A stretch of 64,000 nucleotides of DNA from Desulfoluna spongiiphila (GCF_900101345.1 NZ_FMUX01000015.1:1-64000); one strand, 5' to 3'. Shown: positions 1 through 9,278, numbered from the stretch's first letter. The notes: a model not told the origin generated them from the sequence alone. Numbers and translations: made by a program.

Positions 1-16
1 ACTGAGTTAACGACCC
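1..16 (-). tRNA. 5' end of a second tRNA, probably tRNA-Lys (partial)
   Basis: Read on the minus strand, positions 16 to 1 give GGGTCGTTAACTCAGT, the acceptor 5' strand and start of the D arm of a tRNA. It lies 3 nt downstream of tRNA-Val, as in a polycistronic tRNA transcript. The acceptor GGGTCGT resembles bacterial tRNA-Lys, and Val-Lys tRNA tandems are common. The anticodon is outside the window, so the identity is inferred. Confidence 0.6.
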
Positions 17-19
17 GGG

Positions 20-95
20 TGGTGGGCGAAACAGGGCTCGAACCTGTGACTTCAACCTTGTAAGGGTTGCACTCTTCCAACTGAGTTATTCGCCC
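20..95 (-). tRNA. tRNA-Val (anticodon TAC)
   Basis: The minus strand gives a complete 76-nt tRNA: acceptor GGGCGAA pairing with TTCGCCC, D arm ACTC...GAGT, anticodon stem CAACC/GGTTG around loop CTTACAA (anticodon TAC, reading GTA), T arm ACAGG-TTCGAGC-CCTGT, and an encoded 3' CCA at 22-20. It is the upstream member of a tandem whose next tRNA starts 3 nt later. Confidence 0.95.
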
Positions 96-335
96 GAAGA
101 ACGAGGAAACTTTTACAGGACCATCCCATGCATGTCAACACCTGAAAGCCATATTTGTCGATGCTTTCAGCCTCAGCGGACTATGGGACCGGAATATCAC
201 CTGATATTGTACCACCATTTTAAAACGGTTGATAATCGAAAATGGGTTTCGCCCGCCAACACCCCTGTCGGGGACGTGTTGAGCCCTCCTGGGACCGGCT
301 GGAACCCCCCTTTTTGTTGCCGGGACAGTTCCCTG

Positions 336-1151
336 TCAGCTCCCCCTGGTGGCCCCCACCATGGCGGTGAAATCCGCCCCAAAGCGATACAGGGGGCCCG
401 GCACGAGGCGACGCACCCAGTAAAGGAGCTTGGTGCGCACACCGGGGACAATGAGGAACCGCCCTTTTTCAATGCCCCTGATCAGTTTTTCGGCGGCCAC
501 ACCCACAGGCAGGACACCGGCAAAGTCTTTCAGGGCCCGGGTCTCCTTGGGGATGGTGGGCTTTTCCCTTTCCAGCATGGGAGTATCCACCTCCGACGGG
601 CAGAAAAGGCTGACCTGGACGCCGAAGCGTGTCAGTTCGCAGCGCAGCACCTCGGCAAATCCCATGACGGCAAATTTTGAGGTGCTGTATGCCGAGTACC
701 CGAAGACCGGGATAAACCCCGCGGATGAGGCGATGAGAACAAGGGCCCCCTTGTTCTTTTTCAACCAGGGCACGGTGGCCGCGGCGACATTGCGACTCCC
801 GGAGACGTTGATGGCCAGTACCTTGTCAAAGGCCTCGGCGTCGATGTTCTCGAAATGGTCGGCAATGCCCACCCCGGCACAGTTCACCACCACGTCCGGT
901 GCCCCGAATGTGGTGACGGTCGTACCGATCTTGCGGTGGACATCCGCCCAGTCGGACACATCCATGGGCAGAGAAAACACCTCGGGCTGATCCGATCGTG
1001 CACTGAACGCCTCGGCCACGGCGGTCAAGGCCTGCTCCCCCCGGGCAAAAAGCGCCACCCGGGCCCCCTTGTCGAATAGCTGCCTGGCCGTCTCCAGCCC
1101 GATACCGCTTGAACCGCCCGTCACATATACCGTGATGCCCTTCCAGTCCAT
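336..1151 (-). CDS. Short-chain dehydrogenase/reductase (SDR), ketosphinganine-reductase-like
   Basis: A 271-residue classical SDR. The Rossmann nucleotide motif TGGSSGIG is at 11-18, the structural NCAG at 90-93, the catalytic Ser near 142-143, and YSTSK supplies Tyr155 and Lys159. The order and the C-terminal extension (240-265, basic and hydrophobic) resemble 3-ketodihydrosphingosine-reductase-like and other lipid-active SDRs that dock on membranes. The substrate cannot be read from sequence. It is the last gene of a possible minus-strand unit with the activase (68-nt gap) and the TauE-type permease. The ATG at 1151 follows a GGAGACGATC Shine-Dalgarno-like stretch. Confidence 0.85.
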   Translation of the reverse strand: MDWKGITVYVTGGSSGIGLETARQLFDKGARVALFARGEQALTAVAEAFSARSDQPEVFSLPMDVSDWADVHRKIGTTVTTFGAPDVVVNCAGVGIADHFENIDAEAFDKVLAINVSGSRNVAAATVPWLKKNKGALVLIASSAGFIPVFGYSAYSTSKFAVMGFAEVLRCELTRFGVQVSLFCPSEVDTPMLEREKPTIPKETRALKDFAGVLPVGVAAEKLIRGIEKGRFLIVPGVRTKLLYWVRRLVPGPLYRFGADFTAMVGATRGS

Positions 1152-1219
1152 GATCGTCTCCTTCTATAGTAAGTGGGTTGTTACAGGTGGCCTGCGTGTT
1201 ATCCCTTCCTTAATACAGA

Positions 1220-2155
1220 TTACAGTGTCGTAAGCCCGCGCTCTTCAAAATACCCGCGCCAGTGCTTTACCTCCCCGTTGTCCATGAACCTGCCCAGGGA
1301 TTCAGAGGGTGCCGCCCCATGGCCCCCCATTTTTTTGATTTTTCCGTGCCAGAGGGGGTTGTAGGGCAACACCTGAACCGTGTGGGCGTCCAGGGCGTTG
1401 AGATGATCGGCGATGGCCGTGATGTTCTCCACGGTTGCCGTGATTCCCGGAACCAGTGGGACCCGCGGCAAAACGTCAAGGGCCCCAGACCGGTGCAGCG
1501 TTAGAAGCTTTTCGAGGTTGGAGAGAATATTTGAATTGCTCACCCCGCAATGATGCCTGTGGGCCTCAGGGCTCATGAGTTTGATATCGCAGTAGACCGT
1601 GTCCGTGTGGTCAAGGATGTGGGATTCAAATGCCGACCAGGAAAAGTGGCCGCAGGTCTCAAGGAGGGTGTGCATGCCGCGGGCCTTGAATTGCCTCAGG
1701 AGATCGCCGCAAAACGTGGGAAAGAGGGTCGGCTCGCCCCCTGAAAGGGTGACCCCGCCGCCCGAGGCATCGAAAAAAGGGAGGTCCCTGGCCACCGTTT
1801 CCACCACCTCCTCCGGGGTCATGGCCCGTCCCACCGGCTCCAGGGCCTTTGCCGGGCACACCTCGGTGCATGCAAGGCAGAGGCTGCACAGCGACCGATC
1901 CGGCCCCTGCCCCGGTGTAACGGCGCCTTCCCCGCACACCCTGAGGCACTCGCCGCAGCGGATGCATTTGCCTGCATCAAAGGAGAGCTCCTGGCCCACG
2001 GCCTTGCTCTCGGGGTTATGGCACCAGGTGCAGGAGAGGGGGCATCCTTTTATAAAAACCACCGTCCTGATGCCCGGGCCGTCATCCAGTGACGCGCCCT
2101 TGATCTCCAGAATCAGGGGCGCGTCGGGTGGGGCAGCCGTAGATGGGGAATTCAT
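1220..2155 (-). CDS. Glycyl-radical enzyme activating protein (radical SAM, two extra Fe-S clusters)
   Basis: A 311-residue radical SAM activase. The SAM-binding cluster motif C38-x3-C42-x2-C45 sits in GCPLSCTWCHNPES, the usual activase context. An inserted ferredoxin-like module has C64-x2-C67-x2-C70-x3-C74 and C90-x2-C93-x2-C96-x3-C100, so two further [4Fe-4S] clusters are expected, as in activases of the benzylsuccinate synthase, hydroxyphenylacetate decarboxylase and glycerol dehydratase type. SGGEPTLF is the SAM-contact GGE motif. These enzymes install the glycyl radical on a partner lyase, but no glycyl-radical enzyme is encoded in this window, so the partner lies elsewhere. Upstream is a TauE/SafE anion permease (104-nt gap), downstream an SDR. 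Confidence 0.9.
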   Translation of the reverse strand: MNSPSTAAPPDAPLILEIKGASLDDGPGIRTVVFIKGCPLSCTWCHNPESKAVGQELSFDAGKCIRCGECLRVCGEGAVTPGQGPDRSLCSLCLACTEVCPAKALEPVGRAMTPEEVVETVARDLPFFDASGGGVTLSGGEPTLFPTFCGDLLRQFKARGMHTLLETCGHFSWSAFESHILDHTDTVYCDIKLMSPEAHRHHCGVSNSNILSNLEKLLTLHRSGALDVLPRVPLVPGITATVENITAIADHLNALDAHTVQVLPYNPLWHGKIKKMGGHGAAPSESLGRFMDNGEVKHWRGYFEERGLTTL

Positions 2156-2259
2156 GGGGCACCTTCATGTATGGGGTGAATCCATCTGTTTTTATGTCGA
2201 ATCGGCCATATCGGGCCTGGATCACCGTAACGATGTTTACAAAGGCGGTCAATCTTTAT

Positions 2260-3165
2260 CTACGCGAGGAGATGCAGGACAAACCCGGCAATGTATTTTC
2301 CGGCGGTGCCCAGAAGAACCAGGCAGAGGAGCCACTTAAGCCCCCGCTCAGGCATGAACTTCTGGCACCGGGCGCCCATGTAGATCCCTGCGATACCGCC
2401 CAGGCCGAAGAGAAGCCCCAGGCCCCAGTCCGGTGCGATGTGCATGGTGGGAAAAAAAGGGGCCATGCCCTGGTAGAAAAGCACCCCGGTAACGGAGGTC
2501 ACAAAGGTGCCCATGAGGGTGGCACCTGCGATGGTGTAGATGGGAAGCCCGTAAAACGAAACAAAAAACGGTGCGATGATGGCCCCGCCGCCGATGCCGT
2601 ATATGCCACCGATGATGCCCACGATGAAACTCATAAAGGAGATGCCCGGCACCGAGAACCGATGGGTCCTGCCCCGGAACGTGTAGGCCATTTCACGAAG
2701 GTTCCAGAAAAGAACCGTGGTCGTAAAGTCGTCCCCTTCCCCGTTGGCCCCTTCAGCAACGTCTTTCTTTGGGCCCAGGAGTTCCCGAATCATGCGGAAC
2801 CCGATGTACAGAAGTACCATCCCCACAAACACCTTGAAGTGAAGTGGGTCCGGCAGGTAGAGCACACGGATCACCGCCCCGATGATCACCCCGGGCATGG
2901 TGCCGATGACCACCACCATGGTCAGGGGCCAGACCATGCGCCCCTCTTTGATGAAACGCCACACCCCCGAAGGAATGGCCACGATGTTGAAGAGCTGGTT
3001 GGTGGCGCTCACCGAGGGGTGCACATAGCCCAGCACGGACATTTGAAAGGGAAGAAGGAGAAACGCGCCGGAGAGTCCGGCCATGGAGGCGACAAATGAG
3101 ACGGCGAAGGCCACGAGGGGGGGAATCCAGGGGGCCACGTCGATCCCTGCGGTTTCGAAAAACAT
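2260..3165 (-). CDS. TauE/SafE family anion (sulfite/sulfonate-type) permease
   Basis: A roughly 301-residue polytopic membrane protein with about eight hydrophobic segments and the two-repeat layout of the TauE/SafE (former DUF81) family; the glycine-rich GIIGGIYGIGGGA (second half) and SMAGLSGAF (first half) are the paired repeat motifs. The family exports or imports sulfite, sulfoacetate and related anions; substrate not determined here. I chose the ATG at 3165, preceded by AGGAGGTGACC; a GTG 6 nt upstream would overlap that ribosome site. It is divergent from tunR across about 145 bp and is the first gene of a possible permease-activase-SDR unit. Confidence 0.85.
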   Translation of the reverse strand: MFFETAGIDVAPWIPPLVAFAVSFVASMAGLSGAFLLLPFQMSVLGYVHPSVSATNQLFNIVAIPSGVWRFIKEGRMVWPLTMVVVIGTMPGVIIGAVIRVLYLPDPLHFKVFVGMVLLYIGFRMIRELLGPKKDVAEGANGEGDDFTTTVLFWNLREMAYTFRGRTHRFSVPGISFMSFIVGIIGGIYGIGGGAIIAPFFVSFYGLPIYTIAGATLMGTFVTSVTGVLFYQGMAPFFPTMHIAPDWGLGLLFGLGGIAGIYMGARCQKFMPERGLKWLLCLVLLGTAGKYIAGFVLHLLA

Positions 3166-3310
3166 GGTCACCTCCTAATGGAAATGTGGGGTTGTCACGG
3201 GCATGCCGATGAAGCTGACACGGTTTTTATAATTTTCATGTCATACGTAGCATTCGCATTCCCGTAGTGTCAACCCGATTTCCTTTGATTTTAATGGATC
3301 TATCGCTATA

Positions 3311-4369
3311 ATGCCATCCATGAAAACACAGGCACACGCATCCACCAACCCCTCCTCGATCCTCGCACCCTCGGAAGAGGACCGGTACCTTGACCCTGTT
3401 CAACTGGCAGAGCTGGAAACGGCCTTCCGGGACTGGCTCACGGCAGCCGGGCGGCCCGATATCCGCAGATCGCGGGAGAGAATTTTCTGTATCTTCCTGC
3501 TCATTCGTTACACCGGTGCCCGCCTGGGGGAGATCCTGGGTATCGCCTCGACCCGCCAGGTGGATTTTAAGGGGCACACCGTCCGCATCGGAACGGAGGC
3601 CGCCGGGTTCAGGGAGGTCCAGATACCTCCCCATGTGGCCGATGAAATCCGTACCGCCCTGCCCTCCTCAGCCGCCGATCCCTTTGCGGTGGATGCCGGC
3701 CATGTGAGGCGAAAGTTTTATGAGCGGGCCGAGGCCTGCGGCCTGCCCAAGGGCATGGGAAGCCCCAACGTTATCCGTCGGTCCCGGGCCGTGGAGCTGT
3801 TGCGTAGCAACCTGCCCCTGCCTGTGGTCCAGAAGATGCTCGGCCACAGCACGGCGGGCCTCACCGCCTCCTGGCTCGATTTTTCCGATAAAGACATGAA
3901 ACGGGTGGTGGCGCATGTCACCCGTCGTGAAAGCAGGATCAAAACAAGTGCGCGCAACAGCTTCACCGGCAAAGTGTCCCGCATGATCCCCGGGGACATC
4001 CAGACCGTGGTCACCCTGGACACCCTGGGGGGATACCCGGTCACCGCCATCATCACCAACGAGAGCGCCGAACGCCTTGCCCTGGGTCCGGGAACCCTTC
4101 TCACCGCCGAGGTCAAGGCCCCCTGGGTCCTCGTGGCCGCCGGTCCCGTGGCCCCCGTCACCAGCTGCGCCAACACCCTTGAAGGGACGGTCACCCGTAT
4201 TATAAGGGGGGCGAGCACCACCGAGGTGATCCTCACCCTCAAAGACGGCACCGAGGTCTGCGCCCTCATGACCCGATCCGGGGACGATACCCTGGAGCTG
4301 CACCGGGGTGATGCGGCATGGGCCCTCATCGATGCGTTTTCCGTGATTCTCCGTATGGGGGATGCGTAA
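3311..4369 (+). CDS. tunR: TunR-type tungstate/molybdate-responsive regulator (integrase-like DNA-binding domain + tandem Mop/TOBE domains)
   Basis: 352 residues with an unusual fusion. Residues about 25-200 form a tyrosine-recombinase-like fold: TGARLGE carries the first catalytic Arg (R71), a degenerate box II lies around NVIRRSRA (154-161), and LGHS supplies H179. Where recombinases have the nucleophilic Tyr, this protein reads TASWLDF (Trp188), so strand cleavage is not expected. Residues about 215-277 and 286-347 are two Mop/TOBE oxyanion-binding repeats (SFTGKVSRM and TLEGTVTRI starts). This architecture is TunR, a regulator described in sulfate reducers as sensing tungstate/molybdate and controlling tup and mod transporters. 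No tup or mod gene is in this window. A TATAAT-like hexamer directly abuts the chosen ATG, leaving no clear ribosome site, so the start is uncertain. Confidence 0.85.
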   Translation: MPSMKTQAHASTNPSSILAPSEEDRYLDPVQLAELETAFRDWLTAAGRPDIRRSRERIFCIFLLIRYTGARLGEILGIASTRQVDFKGHTVRIGTEAAGFREVQIPPHVADEIRTALPSSAADPFAVDAGHVRRKFYERAEACGLPKGMGSPNVIRRSRAVELLRSNLPLPVVQKMLGHSTAGLTASWLDFSDKDMKRVVAHVTRRESRIKTSARNSFTGKVSRMIPGDIQTVVTLDTLGGYPVTAIITNESAERLALGPGTLLTAEVKAPWVLVAAGPVAPVTSCANTLEGTVTRIIRGASTTEVILTLKDGTEVCALMTRSGDDTLELHRGDAAWALIDAFSVILRMGDA

Positions 4370-4460
4370 GTGGATTGATGTATGGTATAACGGCCCCTGC
4401 GATCATGAATCAAGGGCAGCTATTTAGCTTGCCACGATACAAAACCGGAGGATGTAACGC

Positions 4461-5150
4461 GTGAGCCGGACGACGGACAAAGAGATCATTTATGTGGGCG
4501 ACCCCATGTGTGCCTGGTGTTTCGGATTTGAACCGGTCCTTGATGCCCTCATGGAGCGTTTCGAGTCGACGGTTCCCTTTCGGTTTATCATGGGGGGGCT
4601 CCGGGTGGAGGATCCTTTTCCCATCACCGAGGCCTTAAAGCCCAAACTCCTGGAAAACTGGCAGGGCGTCACCCGGACCACCGGCCAGACCATCAACGGG
4701 CACCTGCTGGCGGACGCTCCCGGATTTCTCTACGATTCCGCACCGGCCAGCCGGGCCTTTGTGGCTGTCAGGCGCCTGAACGAAGCCCTTGCCCTGCCCT
4801 ACTACCGCGCCCTGCACCACGCGTTTTACCTTGAAATGAAGGATATCACGCAGGCCGGGGTCCTCTGCGGGCTTGCCGCAGGGATAGGTGTCTCCCCGGA
4901 TCAGTTTACGCGCCTTGCGCAAAGCGAGTCCGTCCGCCTCGAAGCCCAGAATGATTTTGACCTGGCGCGGGATTACAATGCCCAGGCCTTTCCCGCCCTG
5001 GTGCTCAAGGAGGGCCCCCATGCATCGGTTCTCAACCAGGGGTACAAAGAGCTCTCAGCCCTCACCGGGATCCTTGATGACTGGATCAAAGGGGACCTTC
5101 CCACCTCCGAGATCACCCCGGCCCTTCTCATCTTCGGTCGCGCGTCCTGA
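4461..5150 (+). CDS. DsbA-family thioredoxin-fold oxidoreductase
   Basis: 229 residues. A CxxC redox motif (C17-AW-C20) in DPMCAWCFGFEP follows the first beta strand, and a cis-Pro-type segment (NAQAFPALVLKEG) lies near residue 178, as in DSBA-like proteins with a helical insertion (FrnE/2-hydroxychromene isomerase clan). There is no signal peptide, so it is probably cytoplasmic and not a periplasmic disulfide generator. The start is GTG at 4461 after GGAGGATGTAACGC. Downstream, an inverted repeat (arms 5155-5161 and 5167-5173) could form a hairpin but lacks a T-run. Confidence 0.85.
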   Translation: MSRTTDKEIIYVGDPMCAWCFGFEPVLDALMERFESTVPFRFIMGGLRVEDPFPITEALKPKLLENWQGVTRTTGQTINGHLLADAPGFLYDSAPASRAFVAVRRLNEALALPYYRALHHAFYLEMKDITQAGVLCGLAAGIGVSPDQFTRLAQSESVRLEAQNDFDLARDYNAQAFPALVLKEGPHASVLNQGYKELSALTGILDDWIKGDLPTSEITPALLIFGRAS

Positions 5151-5593
5151 CATGCCGGGCCGCCATGGCCCGGGGGCCTGTCCCGAGGCAATTCGCGGCG
5201 GTGCCGCACCGTCGCAACGTCTCAATATTCATATCAATGTTCATAAAAATAACGCTTCATATTCATCCCGTCCCATGACATAATTCAATCATCCGTAAAA
5301 GGTCAGACACTCCCTCGCCTCGACATCCCTTTGCGTTTTTCAAACAAAACCAACCTCACCAAGCCCTCAGACCGGAGGCGTTCGGGCCAGGGCCCGACAA
5401 CCCCGACAACAAAACAGCCCACCAATCGGACCACCCACTGTGCGTTTCCTGTCGGCACAGGGACCCTGGGGTGTGATCCGGCCTGAATCGGATCGGATAA
5501 CGTATCGGTTTTTTCCTTGAGACCCATGGGGTTTCAGGGGTGCAGGATGGGTTGCGAATCGCTGTTTTTCACCTTAAAGACCAGGAGAATTCC
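5151..5593. other. Intergenic region without a recognised gene
   Basis: About 440 bp with no convincing coding signal. It contains a small GC hairpin just after the DsbA-like gene and an AT-rich patch at about 5220-5285 with three short ATTCAT/GTTCAT repeats (near 5225, 5238 and 5261). I see no RNA gene in it. Confidence 0.4.
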
Positions 5594-5941
5594 ATGCTCA
5601 ATCCATTTTCAACAAACCATGACATCGAGCGCGAGGAAACGGATTTTTCCGTGACAAACAGCGAAAGCAAGTCTCGCGGATTCGCGCTCTTGGACAAGGA
5701 CATGTCCGGGCAGACCGAAGGCAGGCACCGCACCTGCTTTGTCCGTGCCCCGTTTTCCCTTCTGTTCAAGGGGGCGGAGTGCACCTGCTCGTCCCGGGGA
5801 GCGGTGGCCATACACCACCCGGAGAGAGGGGACGACCCGGGTTTTAAGCCCGAAGAGACCCCGGAGGCGGCCGGCGACCAGGGCCAGCACCTCCGCTTCC
5901 AGGCTGTTTTCAACTCCCGGTCATCACTCTGGAGCACCTGA
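5594..5941 (+). CDS. Doubtful hypothetical protein
   Basis: A 115-codon reading frame starting MLNPFSTNHD, preceded by CCAGGAGAATTCC, a good ribosome site. The first about 40 residues look like an ordinary soluble protein; the rest is rich in Pro, Arg and Gly and looks like out-of-frame translation of GC-rich DNA. It matches no family I recognise. It may be a small gene, the surviving start of a decayed gene, or chance. Confidence 0.25.
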   Translation: MLNPFSTNHDIEREETDFSVTNSESKSRGFALLDKDMSGQTEGRHRTCFVRAPFSLLFKGAECTCSSRGAVAIHHPERGDDPGFKPEETPEAAGDQGQHLRFQAVFNSRSSLWST

Positions 5942-5947
5942 CACGCC

Positions 5948-7087
5948 TTACATGGGTGTGCTGCGTAAAAAGTGCCGGACAATGGCGGAAAACAGGACGA
6001 CCCCCGGCTCAATGAGGGCATCGGGGAAGTTGTAGTCTGCATTGTGAAGCTGGGGGCCCTCGCCTGCCCCCAGCCCCACCATCACCCCCGGGTACCGGTG
6101 GGTGAACCATCCAAAATCCTCACTCCACCGCATGGGCTCGGATAGGGATGCCACGTCGAGGCCGACACGGCTGGCCGCCTCGACAACCTCGGCCGCCACC
6201 TCCGGGTCCACGGGCGTGCCGGGAAATTCATTGGTCACCATGACCTCGCAGCCCAGCCCCAAAAGCCCGGCCCTTTCTCCCATCTTTTTTTTGATCAGGG
6301 ACATCCGGTAATCCAGGTATGCGTCGGCCTCCGCCCTCAGGGTGAGCTGGATCCTCGCCTCCCCGGGACTCACCCCGAAGCCCGGGCTTCCCATCTGCAG
6401 ATGGGTGACCGTGGTCATGAAAAACGGTCCCCCCTGTTCCCGGCCCAATAGCTCTTCATCGGAAAGGAGTGCCTGGACGATGGGCATGGGAGAATGCCCA
6501 TGCTCCGGCCAGGCCGCATGGCTCGGGGTACCGGACAGGTGGATATCCATGCCGAGGGAGGCGCAGGCAAAGAGCCTGTCCGGCACGCACACCTGGCCCA
6601 AGGGCTTGCCCGGCAGGTTGTGCAGGGAAAAGACCCGGTCCGGGATAAACCCCTGGAACCGCGGGTCCTGAATCACGGCGTCGGCACCTGCGCCGGTCTC
6701 TTCGGCCGGTTGGAACAAAAGCACCACCCGTCCCCGAGCCGGAGGAACCTCGGAGAGTGTCCGGGCCAGGCCGCAGAGGATGGCCATGTGTCCGTCGTGG
6801 CCGCAGGCATGGGCAAGCCCTTTATGGGTCGAGGCATAGGGACTCCCTGTCATCTCGGCCACAGGCACCCCGTCAAGATCGGCCCGGAAGAGAAGGGTCT
6901 CCCCTGTGGCCGGCCCGTCAAAAAACACCGCCACGCCGTGGCCCCCCACATCCGTCACCATGCCGTGGTGATCGCACCCGCCGAGCCACTCGGCCACCCG
7001 CGCCGCCGTTTTTATCTCCTGCCCCGACGCTTCGGGTATACGATGCAGCTCATGCCTGAGGCGTATCAGTTCATCATCCATGTTCAT
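5948..7087 (-). CDS. M20-family amidohydrolase / metallopeptidase
   Basis: 379 residues with the M20D (aminoacylase/hippurate hydrolase, IAA-amino-acid hydrolase-like) layout. RADLDG is at 68-73, the metal-ligand block HACGHDGH at 93-100, QPAEE at 126-130 (catalytic Glu and metal Glu), HNLPG from His156, and a C-terminal LHNADYNFPD holds the last metal His. The lid/dimerisation domain occupies about 180-300. Such enzymes hydrolyse N-acyl amino acids in the cytoplasm; the substrate is not predictable. The start ATG follows TTTTAGGATGTC; an in-frame ATG two codons later is equally possible. It is transcribed alone, divergent from the acyl-CoA synthetase gene. Confidence 0.88.
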   Translation of the reverse strand: MNMDDELIRLRHELHRIPEASGQEIKTAARVAEWLGGCDHHGMVTDVGGHGVAVFFDGPATGETLLFRADLDGVPVAEMTGSPYASTHKGLAHACGHDGHMAILCGLARTLSEVPPARGRVVLLFQPAEETGAGADAVIQDPRFQGFIPDRVFSLHNLPGKPLGQVCVPDRLFACASLGMDIHLSGTPSHAAWPEHGHSPMPIVQALLSDEELLGREQGGPFFMTTVTHLQMGSPGFGVSPGEARIQLTLRAEADAYLDYRMSLIKKKMGERAGLLGLGCEVMVTNEFPGTPVDPEVAAEVVEAASRVGLDVASLSEPMRWSEDFGWFTHRYPGVMVGLGAGEGPQLHNADYNFPDALIEPGVVLFSAIVRHFLRSTPM

Positions 7088-7352
7088 GACATCCTAAAAT
7101 AAAACGGACACCCCGTGGTGTCCTCGTTGATCTCCCCGGAGAAAAGGAGCGCCATGCCCCTTCAGGAAGGAACAACCGGTTCGCATCACCCGAAAAAACA
7201 GACCGGAGGGCGCAAACATCTGGACGCCCACCCCCGGATATGCAATGAAAATATACGCGCAATCGCCAGAATTTGTAACCATTCAATTCGCCTTCATAGT
7301 GACCAGGATGTCAACCGCCGTTTGACCCGCCACTGCACACCCGGGAGATTCC

Positions 7353-9278
7353 ATGACCAGCACATCCGATGAAAAATGGTACATCACCGAGCAGACCTTT
7401 CCCGAACTCCTGCACCGAAACGTCACCCAATTCGGACACCGCACCGCTCAGCGGTGGAAAAGCCACGGGTCGGGGGAGCTCTCCTGTCTTACCTACGGTG
7501 AGCTCGGGGACGTCATTCGGGAGATCAGTTGCGGACTCATGGCCCTTGGCGTTGCCGGGGGCGACCGTGTGGGGATCATGGGAACCACCTCGCCCCAGTG
7601 GATGCAGGCGGATTATGCCATCCTTTGTGCCGGGGGCATCACCACCTGTGTCTACCCCAGCCTCACTGCCGGGGAGCTGGCCTACCTCATCAACGACTCA
7701 GGCAGCACGGTGTTGTTTGTGCAGGACGCCTCTTTTCTGGAAACGGTCCGCGCCGCCCGGAGCCAGATGCCCGACCTGTCCCAAGTCATTCTCCTTTCCG
7801 GGGACGAGGCACCGGACAAAACCGGGGCCCTTACCCTTGAAGGCCTTAAAAAACGCGGGCGGGCCTACCACGAATCCTCACCGACAAACTGGGAGGCAAG
7901 GTGGCGATCCGTGGCCCTTGGGGACCCCATGACCATTGTCTACACCTCGGGGACCACCGGCAACCCCAAGGGGGCCGTCCACACCCACGCGTCCGTGAAC
8001 GCGGCCTGCAGAAGAGACCTTAACGCCATTCCCGTCCTCACGGACCAGGACCTCCTGCTCTCCTTTCTGCCGCTGTCCCACACCTACGAACGCGAGTGCG
8101 GCCACGGCATCGCCATGCACGCGGCCCTGCCCATCGCCTACTCTTCCCCGAAAAACCTGGTGGCGGACCTTTCGGTGTTCCGCCCCACCCTTTTCATGTC
8201 CGTGCCGCGGATTTACGAACGCATCTACATGGCCATGAAAGAAAAGGCTTCGGCCTCTTCCCTTAAACGCCGCCTCTTTTTTGCGGCCATGGAGACCGGG
8301 CGGCGCGTGGTGGATGCCCGGGCCGACGCCAAGGGGTTCGTGGACATGTCCGAAGGCGCCGACCTTCTCTCCGGGGCCGGGCCCCTTCTCTCTTTTAAAT
8401 ACAGGCTCTTCGACCGGCTGATCTTTTCAAAGGTCCGCAAGCGCCTGGGCGGACGATTCCGCTTCGCTTTTTCCGCGGCAGGGAGCCTTTCGGCTGATTT
8501 GTGCAAGACCTTCATGGCCATGGGGGTGCGTATCTTTGAAGGGTACGGCTCCACCGAAACCTGCAACACGGTGAATTTAAACACCCCGGGGGCCATTTTA
8601 CCCGGATCGGTGGGGGCCCCTTGCGCGGGCGTTACAGGGCGCATCGCGGACGACGGGGAGTGGCAGGTCAAAGGGGACAATCTCTTTGTGGGCTACTGGA
8701 ACAACGAAGAGGCCACCCGGGCGGCCTTCACCGAGGACGGATTCTACCGAACCGGAGATATCGTGGAAAAGGTGGCTGGAGAGCACATCCGCATCGTGGA
8801 TCGCAAAAACGGGCTTCTTGTCCTGGACACAGGAAAAAACGTGCCCTCGGCCAAGGTGGAGAGTCTTTTTGCCCTCTCTCCCTACATCGACTCGGTCATG
8901 GCCGTGGGCAGCGGCGAAAAGTTCATCACCGCCCTGGTCATTCCCGATTTCGACGCCCTGCTCTCGGTGTTGGCTGCCGAAGATCCCGAGGCCGAGCAAT
9001 ACGCCCTCTCCTACGCAGACGGCCTCTGCACGGAGGTGGTGCGGGAGATGCTTGAACGCCCTTCGATCATGGACCTCATCCAGGGCGAAATCGATGCGGC
9101 CAACCACCACCTGGAGCCCCACGAACAGATCAAGAAATTCCACGTCTCCAACCGACGGCTCACCGAAGACGCAGGGGAACTGACCCCCACCTTCAAGGTC
9201 AAGCGCAAGGTGGTGATGGCTCATTACGCCCGGGACATGGAGGCGCTTTACCGCAGGGTGCGCACGGCCCGAACATAG
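7353..9278 (+). CDS. Long-chain acyl-CoA synthetase (AMP-forming)
   Basis: 641 residues, full length for the FadD15/FACL branch of the ANL superfamily. The P-loop YTSGTTGNPKG is at 197-207, an EGYGSTET adenine-binding motif follows at about 395, FYRTGD near 465, and a DRKNG hinge close behind it. The C-terminal lid carries LTPTFKVKRK with the catalytic Lys region. It activates fatty acids to acyl-CoA with ATP, fitting with the acyl-CoA dehydrogenase at 20.7 kb. ATG at 7353 follows a GGGAG ribosome site. Its last 31 nt overlap the convergent DUF1566 gene on the other strand. Confidence 0.92.
   Translation: MTSTSDEKWYITEQTFPELLHRNVTQFGHRTAQRWKSHGSGELSCLTYGELGDVIREISCGLMALGVAGGDRVGIMGTTSPQWMQADYAILCAGGITTCVYPSLTAGELAYLINDSGSTVLFVQDASFLETVRAARSQMPDLSQVILLSGDEAPDKTGALTLEGLKKRGRAYHESSPTNWEARWRSVALGDPMTIVYTSGTTGNPKGAVHTHASVNAACRRDLNAIPVLTDQDLLLSFLPLSHTYERECGHGIAMHAALPIAYSSPKNLVADLSVFRPTLFMSVPRIYERIYMAMKEKASASSLKRRLFFAAMETGRRVVDARADAKGFVDMSEGADLLSGAGPLLSFKYRLFDRLIFSKVRKRLGGRFRFAFSAAGSLSADLCKTFMAMGVRIFEGYGSTETCNTVNLNTPGAILPGSVGAPCAGVTGRIADDGEWQVKGDNLFVGYWNNEEATRAAFTEDGFYRTGDIVEKVAGEHIRIVDRKNGLLVLDTGKNVPSAKVESLFALSPYIDSVMAVGSGEKFITALVIPDFDALLSVLAAEDPEAEQYALSYADGLCTEVVREMLERPSIMDLIQGEIDAANHHLEPHEQIKKFHVSNRRLTEDAGELTPTFKVKRKVVMAHYARDMEALYRRVRTART

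Noticed and set aside
3311..4369. Active phage integrase beside the tRNA genes
   Set aside because: The catalytic Tyr is replaced and Mop domains are fused; no attachment-site repeat of the tRNA was found.
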